Position numbers and translations under genes: made by a program | Source: Paraspadella gotoi | Taxonomy: Eukaryota; Chaetognatha | Direction: 5' to 3' | Length of the DNA stretch: 64,000 nt | NCBI GenBank assembly: GCA_051294375.1 | Contig: CM119271.1 | Span: 7,616,162 to 7,680,161, forward strand | Shown: piece after piece, positions 57,006-64,000 of the stretch | Layout of the letters: every line of letters begins with the position of its first letter | Numbering within the stretch: the first letter of the stretch is position 1 | The notes under the pieces: model-generated | The model's input: only the letters and a program-made list of their open reading frames with translations | The model's database searches: none | Told to the model about the DNA's origin: nothing

Positions 57006-57684
57006 CGCTTTTTCAAGTTTTTTTGGAAAAAAATATCTTTTTTTTTGCCGCTGTCATTTATTTCGTGATTTTACGTCGGTACATTTTGATTTTTTTTTTT
57101 AACTTTTTCTCGTTTTGAGGAATTTTTTTTTCTTTTTGCCTGTCAGCTCAGTATTTATTTTATTTTATTCTTATTTAAAAACTTGGTGTTTTGTTAATCT
57201 GTAGACGTACGATGTTATAATATTGTTATAGATGGAATTGCTCATCCATAGCTGCCTCGATAGGCGTCATTTCACGTATTCGTGCCTTTTCCCTACAACA
57301 TTTTTAGCTATTTTCATCGTGAAAGTAGACAATATTTTGAAAATAATTGTGAAAGAAATGCACATCGTCATCGAATCTCCTGTTCAAATAAGCGTCAGTA
57401 GAAAATAGCATCTCTTATGACTGAACGACTTTGCAGCTGAAAAAAATGTTTCAAGATTTAACTTCATGCAGAAAGTATTATGAATACAATATTATTCAAG
57501 TGCTATATTTTTTGAACAAGCTCACCTGCGATATACTTGTCATAAGCCAGTTATATCATTGTCTCATATTTACTCCAATCAATTTTTAATTATAATAGGT
57601 TTTTTAAGTTGAACAGAATGACAATATATAAGTCTTGTTGATAAACTCAGCATCGCGTTTGAACATTTAGTTGTGCGGTGCAAC
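57006..57684. other. SLCO 3' UTR and PICK1 upstream region
   Basis: AT-rich non-coding DNA. TTTGAACATTTAG ends 14 bp before the PICK1 ATG and resembles a 3' splice site. Nothing else is supported. Confidence 0.5.
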
Positions 57685-59459
57685 ATGGAGTATTACGAGA
57701 TAGAGGAGGATAAAATGGGGATGCGAGTCACGTCGGGAGCCGTGAAAATACGGTAGGACATGTCGTACTTGCGCCCTTTTTTTCGCGTCCCGTTTACGAT
57801 TCATCTTTGTTCTTCGCAGAAAAGACACCAATAACTTGATCGGCATCAGCATTGGTGGCGGATCTCCTTTGTGCCCGTGCCTTTATATCGTTCAAGTAAG
57901 ACGAGCCATGTTCATTGTCTAATATTAGTTAAACACAATCTGTGGTCATTGGATAATCTGATAGGTTTTCGACAACACCCCCGCCGCTAAAGACGGCACC
58001 CTCGCATCTGGCGACGAGATAACCTCCGTCAACGGGTCCAGCGTTAAGGGCAAAACCAAGGTCATGTCTGCTATTTGCTAATGGATGAAGCGCCATTTGC
58101 TATTCTTTAACTTTGTCTTTATCTCCAGGTGGAAGTCGCCAGAATGATCCAGGGTGTTTCCCAAGACGTCACCATCCACTATAACAAACTTCACGCCGAC
58201 CCGAAGCAGGGGAAATCCCTCGACATCGTACTCAAGAAGATGAAGGCGAGTGATCCGATTCGGATGAACTCGATTTTTCACATTTGCCTTATTTTTATTT
58301 ATGATGAAAAACTCGCAGCACAAAGTGGTGGAGAACATGTCATCGTCGACGGCGGACGCGCTTGGTCTCAGCCGCGCCATCCTTTGCAACGACGGCCTGG
58401 TCAAAAAGCTGGAGGAGCTCGAGTCCAACGCGGGGATGTATCGCGGCCTCGTCGAGCACGTGAGGAAGCTCCTTCGCGCCTTCTACGACCTCTCGCGGGT
58501 CCACAAGGCCTTTGGCGAAGTTTTCGCCGCCATCGGCGTCCGCGAACCTTTGCCCAACGCTTCCGAGTCCTTCACCAAGTTCGGAGAGACTCATCGCGAG
58601 ATCGAAAAGTTTGCCATCAAGATGCTCAAGCAGGTCAAGCCCATCATAAGCGATCTGGGCACCTTCCTCTCCAAGGCGGTGCCCGACACGAGACTCACCA
58701 TCAAGAAGTACGCCGACTGCAAGTTCGAGTACCTCTCCTACTGTTTGAAGGCGAGTTTGGCGTTGGTTGGGTTAAGAATGGGTTGAACACGCCAAGATCT
58801 TTTCAAATTCATCCTAGGTGAAAGAGATGGACGACGAGGAATACTCTTACGCGGCGATCCACGAACCACTCTACAGAGTCGAAACCGGGAACTATGAGTA
58901 CCGACTCGTACTACGATGTCGCCAACTCTCGCGTGAAAAGTATGTTCGTCGTCGGTTTCGTTTGTTTTTAAACAAAAAAAATTTCGAATCAACTCGATGT
59001 TCAGATTCGCCAAGATGCGGTCGGACGTGCTTGTTAAGATGGAGCTGCTTGATCAGAAGCACGTGCAGGACACGGTTAACCAACTCCAGCGCCTCATCAC
59101 CGCCTTGCAGACTTTTTACGACGATTGCGCCCGCGCGCTCAAGGAATCCCAACACGTTTTTCCCATTGAAGTCGATCTCTCCTCCTCCATGCTGGGTATG
59201 TAATTGGACGTGATGTCACGAAAATGTAGCGTCTTATTTTTTTGGCTAAAATTAAATGTATTATTAAACTCATTAATCAGGCCTTTCCGTGACCGACCCG
59301 ATGCGAGTTTTTCACGACGAAGCCGAAGACAACGAGGATGATGACGAAGAAGCCGGTTCCCCATCGCGCGTGAATCAGCAAGGCGGGGATCAAGGCGGCC
59401 GGAAAGAGGCAGCGCTCATCGATTGGAACGCCGACGCCCCCATTATAGATTTAAATTAG
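57685..59459 (+). CDS. PICK1: PRKCA-binding protein PICK1 (PDZ and BAR domains)
   Basis: Exons: 57685-57752, 57820-57895, 57965-58060, 58129-58245, 58319-58750, 58818-58939, 59005-59195, 59281-59459; 426 aa (human 415). PICK1 is an animal adaptor that binds receptor tails and PKC-alpha through its PDZ domain (about 20-105, loop IGISIGGG, with NLIGISIGGGS) and bends membranes with its BAR domain (about 145-365). Near-identical blocks include CPCLYIVQVFDNTPAA, VENMSSSTADALGLSRAIL, DTRLTIKKYAD and VKEMDDEEYS. The tail is acidic, as in vertebrates, and ends in a different hydrophobic peptide. Introns 4 (58246-58318) and 5 (58751-58817) both use GC donors after AAG; no GT donor there preserves the conserved sequence. 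Confidence 0.97.
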
Positions 59460-60181
59460 TTCGTTTGTGACCATGGGTTCGATTCTTGACCAGAGCTTTT
59501 TTTTATCAGGTCCTTGAATTCTAACAACCTCAAAATCTCAAATAGTTTTCTATCGATTTATAAATACGGAGATTTTCGTAACAATCGCTTTTTTTGTGTT
59601 GTTCTCCTTCTCTCTTGCCCTCTGTCAATTTCGTAGTAGCTAAAACGAAGAGTGTCCGCGTTCGTGGCGGAGAATTATTCTAGTCGGGCGTTGTGTCGGA
59701 CAATTGGCGAGACTGGCATGGGGGAAAAAAAAATCAATCGAAATACTAAATGTCAAGTGTATGGCTCTATGTTACATTGTGAATTTTGCATTGTGCAATG
59801 TTTTTTTCTCAAGCAAACGATCAAATGAAACCGGTTGTCAGTCAATTGTCTGTAACCCCGCCGTTTAGTCGTAGGTGAACGTTTTAATCATTTATTCCGC
59901 TAATCGTTCCATACTTTTTGTGATCTACCTAATAGTCATTATTATTTTTGATTCATTTTTTGAAATACATTCCTCGTCGCCAAGAATTTGCTAAGCTTTG
60001 TTTCCGTTATTTCCAGCCATGTATGACTTGAAAAGGAAGACCTAAACTGAGTTAGGAAAGAAAGTTTATCAGTCAATACGTAGGAGTTTCTTCCTTGGAT
60101 AGAAAGTTAAAATTTCTGAACAAGACGAAGTGAAACATCGATTATAATTAACACTTTACAAAGCGTTATAAGTTACAACTA
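59460..60181. other. PICK1 3' UTR and NPRL3 upstream region
   Basis: AT-rich non-coding sequence with no supported gene or repeat. Confidence 0.5.
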
Positions 60182-60472
60182 ATGGATTTAGAATGTCAAC
60201 CAGAAACACCTTTTGTTCCTTCTTCGCCGCCAGCTTGCGAGAAAACGAGAAGAAAATTGAACTCAACAGTGAATTGCTCTTTTGTTTCGCTGTCGTTATC
60301 TTTTATGACAGACTGTGATCCACCTTTCTCCTCTTCCTTTCCTCGTCGCCCCCCGATGCTCCACGTCTACGTCTTTCTCTCTGACGCCGCCGTCGACGAC
60401 GATGGCGGAGAAGCCTTGGACGAGCATCGACCCCGTCGCCGTCATTCTCGTCTCCTCAGGAAGTCGCGGTGA
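60182..60472 (+). CDS. upstream frame overlapping the NPRL3 start
   Basis: A 96-codon frame (MDLECQPETPFVPSSPP...) that overlaps the NPRL3 start out of frame. If instead a 43-nt intron at 60269-60311 (GTGAAT to GACAG) is removed, its first 29 codons join in frame to the NPRL3 frame and would add 59 residues. It is therefore either an upstream frame damping NPRL3 translation or an alternative N-terminal exon. The first 27 residues look more protein-like than the rest. Confidence 0.3.
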   Translation: MDLECQPETPFVPSSPPACEKTRRKLNSTVNCSFVSLSLSFMTDCDPPFSSSFPRRPPMLHVYVFLSDAAVDDDGGEALDEHRPRRRHSRLLRKSR

Positions 60473-62512
60473 CAAACTTCTCTTCCGTTATCCCGTCGAC
60501 GACGACCGCGACGACGATTCTGAGGGCGCCCAAAGGCCCGAAGCCTCGACGAATCCCGGTCCGGCCGGTTCCACCCTCTCGGCGCCTCCTCCGCCCGCGG
60601 ACTCCAAGCGCGCTCCTCCCACCTCTCGTCAGCGTCCCACCGTCGTTCTCAACCAAAACCCTTACGCCGTTCCCATCGTCGAGGACTACGGAGCTTCCAT
60701 TCGGCCCCTCAAGGTGCCCAAGACCTGCGTGGGGCCTCGCGGGACTCTCGTCGGCTTCTCCGACAAAATCCTGGCCACCCTTTTGGCCGTCAAGCAAGAA
60801 CTCTGCGGAGGAAAGTTCGAGCTCAAGATCAACGACGTTGTCTTTGTCGGGCATCCCAAGCTGCTCGAGCACGCCGGCGCGGGTCCGCCGGCTCAGCCTT
60901 CCACGTCTGCGGCTTCGATGGAGACGCAGCCGGCAAATAAGAAGGAAGCGTCGACGCTCATCCTCTTCAACGTCGTCTTCGCTTTGGCGGCGGAAGCGAG
61001 TTTCGAAATCCGCAACTGCATCCACCAATTAGCGCTTTCCTTCGCTGCCGCCCTCGCTCACGAAGAGCACCGCTGCGGATTCTTGACGCACCAGGCGAAA
61101 CGCATGATCGCCGTCCTCGACGAATCGGCCGGAACGTCGGCGTCCTCGTCCGGAAGCGGCGCCGGCGCCGGTTCGACCCCCGGCGGCGTCAACGAGACGG
61201 ATTCGCCGTCGCGAGCGTCGCCGTTCAAGTCGATGTTAAGTCAGTGTTTGTTGGCGAGGAACTTGGCCGACGCACTCGACAGCCTTAAGGAGAATGGAGT
61301 CGTGCAGCTTCACGTCAACCGGTGGATTCCCATCTCCTTCTGCCTGCCGCACAAGGTGCACCTCCAACGGGCTTCGCGATCCTACGGACGAAACTCCCTT
61401 CTTCCCAAACAGCTCGTCCGACCCTTTCGACTCACGAGCGTTCTTAAGGCGCTTTCATCGCTGCAGCCTTATCACGGGTTGCTGCTTCTGGAGGAGTCGC
61501 GCGCCATCTTGGAACGGTTGCCGGTGGACTGTAGTCCGGCCCTGGTCCGCGTCATCAAAACGGTGTCGCCGCTGAAAAAGTTGGAGACGATCGCCGTGGA
61601 CTCTGACCTCGCCCTTGCTCAGGTCTTTCAGATCGCCTCTCACCTTGTCTACTGGGGAAAGGCCTCCGTCGTCTACCCGCTCTGCGAGAACAACGTTTAC
61701 GTCGTCTCACCCAAGATTCACCGCGATGCCGTTCACGACGGATCCAAACTCTGTCGGGATTTCGACAAAAACTTTAACCGAAGTCTTCAAGTCACGCTGG
61801 CTGAATTTTCCCTACCCGTACCGCTTGGTTAGTAAATTGTTTTGTTTGTTGTTTTGTTTTGTCTGTTTTTGGCCGACTTTGTTATTGCTAAACCGCAACC
61901 CCTTTTTTCTCATTTTCTTTCCTTTAACTGGGTCCAACTTTTTTTTCATCCCCCCAAAAAGGCGATCACCAAGCTCCATACGCTCGCCCTCAGGAATACA
62001 ACGATCGAGTCAAGCTGCTCATGTGGCTTTTGCAACGAAACCTTCTCCAACAACTGCACACCTACGTCTACCTCCTCGTCGAGGATCTCGCCGACCCACC
62101 CACGCCCAAGTCGCGCGGGGTGTTTTCGAAGGAAACTACGACCACGACGACGGCGTCGGCTGCGTTCGGCTCCGTCGACGCCACGTCGCGATCGGAGGAA
62201 ATTCCGACGACCGACTCGACTCCAGCGTCGTGGCGCGCCTCCGCCTCCTCTAAGACGCAGGAGTTGCTCACGGCGGAACTCTCGAGCGCCGAGCGGCGCG
62301 CCGTCTTCCGACTCGACGCCGCCAACAACTCGGACGATCTCAAACTCTTTGCTCGTCTCGTCAAGTATTTTCGCGGGCGGCAGCACCTCGAAGAAATCAT
62401 GTTCTACGAAAACATTTCTCGATCGCAGATCCTCATCATCGTCGACAAATTCCGGGAGGTGCTGGTGGCCACGATGCATCCCGATCCCGTCACTTCAGTT
62501 TTTCTCGAATGA
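60402..62512 (+). CDS. NPRL3: NPRL3, GATOR1 complex subunit
   Basis: Exons: 60402-61827 and 61962-62512; 658 aa (human 569). With NPRL2 and DEPDC5 it forms GATOR1, the GTPase-activating complex for Rag GTPases that restrains TORC1 when amino acids are low, on the lysosome. Family blocks seen: VAVILVSSGSRGDKLLFRYP at the start, GGKFELKINDVVFVGHP, LILFNVVFALAAEA, PYHGLLLLEE, DCSPALVRVIKT, YWGKASVVYPLCENNVY, LHTYVYLLVED and HYFRGR-HLEEIM-like KYFRGRQHLEEIMFYEN near the end. The ATG at 60402 was chosen because the conserved N terminus follows within 12 residues. Extra length is in Ser/Pro/Ala-rich insertions. One intron only, unlike most neighbours. Confidence 0.95.
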
Positions 62513-63431
62513 TTACCGTTACGTTTAAATTTTTTTTATAAAAAAAGTAAACGAATACGTTGCCCGTTTCAGTTTTTGAATTTTGTTATTCTAGTCATTT
62601 ATTTGATACCCGCCGGTCGAATCTACAAAAGTTAGCTATTAAATTCAAAATAGTTTTAACGTTTCTCGTTTTGTATTTTTAAATATCGAGAAAAAAAAAT
62701 TACAGTTAATATTAAAAATAAAACTTCTCTAGCCTAATGTTTAATGACTTTTTAGTTTTGTCCGTTATATCAGCTTTGTCTCAGGTCGACCTTAATCCCT
62801 TGTCCTTTTGTTTCTGCCATCAATGTCCTCCATCTTCTCTCCTTGCGATTTCAGTCGGCTTTCGTGAGTCAAAGGGAGAGAAAAAAATTTTTTTTCTCAA
62901 CCTCTCGTTTGGACGATGCAAACCTGAGACAGAGATAAAAAAAAACAAACGAAAGGAGACAAAGAGAGAAAAACGTAATCTCGTTGCGTGTCGAAACATC
63001 ATCATCGCCGCCTCGGACACTGGCATCTCGCACGCAAACGCCCGCGTTATATGTCGCTTAGCCTTGCGGTCCAGTTTGTCATTAGATGTATGAATGCGCA
63101 GGAAACTCGCGAATTCAGCAAAAATTTCTCCCCTTTTTTTTCCCTTTCAAATCCGATTCTCTCTTTGGGGAATTTCCGTCGCGAACCCTTGTTTGTTTTG
63201 GCGTCTACCAGTCGCCTTTTTTTCTATTGCAAATCTTCTTTTTTTTAATTTAACTTAGGAGATTTCGTTCGAATTTCGTCGCAGTTTCGATTCCGATATA
63301 TTTTGGAAAAAGATCTCCCTCTCAACGTAAAAACCCAGAACGATGATTCATCACTGAATCGAAAATTGTTTAGATACAAACTTAAGTTAACGAGACTCAA
63401 AGAGAAAGAAAGAAAAAAAAAACCCACAAAA
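62513..63431. other. NPRL3 3' UTR and leader of the last gene
   Basis: Non-coding. AATTTAACTTAG ending at 63259 resembles a 3' splice site 170 bp before the next ATG. A T-rich and A-rich stretch surrounds it. No gene is supported. Confidence 0.5.
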
Positions 63432-64000
63432 ATGTCGGGGCCTCCTTACTTGCCGCCCTTTTACCAACATCAGGGCATGGGAGGCTTTTACCCGCCTGGT
63501 GCGGCTCCGCAATTTCAGGGCCTCACTTATCCTCAGCAATTTCCGCACCAGCAGTCGCCACCCGCCGCGTTTCCGGTCTCCCTGGCGCAAGCTCCGCCTC
63601 CTCATCCGTTCCAGCAACCGCCGCCGCCCCACTCCGCCCATTTTCCTCCCCAGCAAATGCCTTCCCCGCAAGCCCGGCCGTCCTACCCCGCCAGTCAGGC
63701 GAATCACGTCAATCATCACAATCAGGCGTCGCATCCTCACGGACAGTCGAATTACGCCCCGGCCAATCACCAAGCCAACCACCAGAGCGGCGGCGGTGGT
63801 GGTCATGCGTCCAATCAACGGTCGCAACATCATCAGCCGCATCATCAACAGCAGAATCAACAACAGCCATCCCGTCATCAAAAGAAACACAACGAATCTC
63901 ACCAAAATTTCCAGTCGTCGTCTTCGTCCGCGCACCCGCCGCGCGGGCCCCAGCAGGCTTGGGGCGAGGACGCTCGCGGGTCGCAGCCCCGATTCGAAAA
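63432..64000 (+). CDS. Pro/Gln/His-rich protein, 5' part only
   Basis: An ATG in good context (AAAAATGTCG) opens a frame that is still open at the right edge (189 codons). The visible part is disordered: Pro-rich at first (PPYLPPFYQHQGMGGF), then Gln/His/Asn-rich runs, ending near a QQAWGEDARGSQPRF stretch. Such prion-like N termini occur in many RNA-binding proteins (YTHDF-type readers are one example), but no domain is visible and I cannot name the family. Upstream DNA is non-coding, so the ATG is likely the true start. Confidence 0.7.
   Translation, partial: MSGPPYLPPFYQHQGMGGFYPPGAAPQFQGLTYPQQFPHQQSPPAAFPVSLAQAPPPHPFQQPPPPHSAHFPPQQMPSPQARPSYPASQANHVNHHNQASHPHGQSNYAPANHQANHQSGGGGGHASNQRSQHHQPHHQQQNQQQPSRHQKKHNESHQNFQSSSSSAHPPRGPQQAWGEDARGSQPRFE

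Noticed and set aside
60456-61028. 190-codon minus-strand frame opposite NPRL3
   Set aside because: Antisense of a verified conserved coding exon with GC-rich codons, a common artefact.

Overview
The window is nuclear DNA from an animal. It holds about 17 protein-coding genes cut by many short GT-AG introns (most measured introns are 65 to 180 bp) and separated by spacers of a few hundred bp. Animal-specific families are present: an ADAR RNA editor, PICK1, a group I PAK, an SLCO/OATP carrier and SUZ12 of PRC2. Many proteins are close to their vertebrate counterparts in motif and length (RPL35, FUNDC1 and ACSS2 have the human length exactly). This suggests a compact, slowly evolving invertebrate genome; an early-branching animal such as a homoscleromorph sponge is one possibility, but the sequence alone does not settle it. 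Genes are GC-rich and spacers AT-rich.

Layout, all on the + strand: an unidentified disordered protein (7-720); an ABCC/MRP transporter (1224-6541); RBM22 (6826-8908); EIF3A (9152-14297); MMADHC (14767-15357); PAK (15952-19305); a 5 kb repeat-rich gap with two candidate microproteins and a fold-back MITE (19306-24304); SUZ12 (24305-27970); a SENP1/2 SUMO protease (28424-32761); FUNDC1-like (33016-33649); an intronless orphan with three RRM-like units (34027-35334); RPL35 (35638-36166); mitochondrial LARS2 (36469-40526); ADAR (41159-46533); ACSS2 (47269-50164); a 2 kb AT-rich spacer; SLCO (52223-57005); PICK1 (57685-59459); NPRL3 (60402-62512); and the 5' end of a Q/P/H-rich protein (63432 to the edge).

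The genes do not form one pathway. They cover RNA work (RBM22 splicing, EIF3A and RPL35 translation, LARS2 mitochondrial charging, ADAR editing), chromatin and SUMO (SUZ12, SENP), signalling and nutrient sensing (PAK, PICK1, NPRL3), transport (ABCC, SLCO) and metabolism (MMADHC, ACSS2). The most unusual property of the window is that every supported gene points the same way, with short spacers and frequent 3' splice-site-like sequences just before start codons.

Exon models were built by hand. For each recognised gene the exon lengths were summed and every splice phase checked, and conserved protein motifs are continuous across the joins. Transcript evidence was not available.
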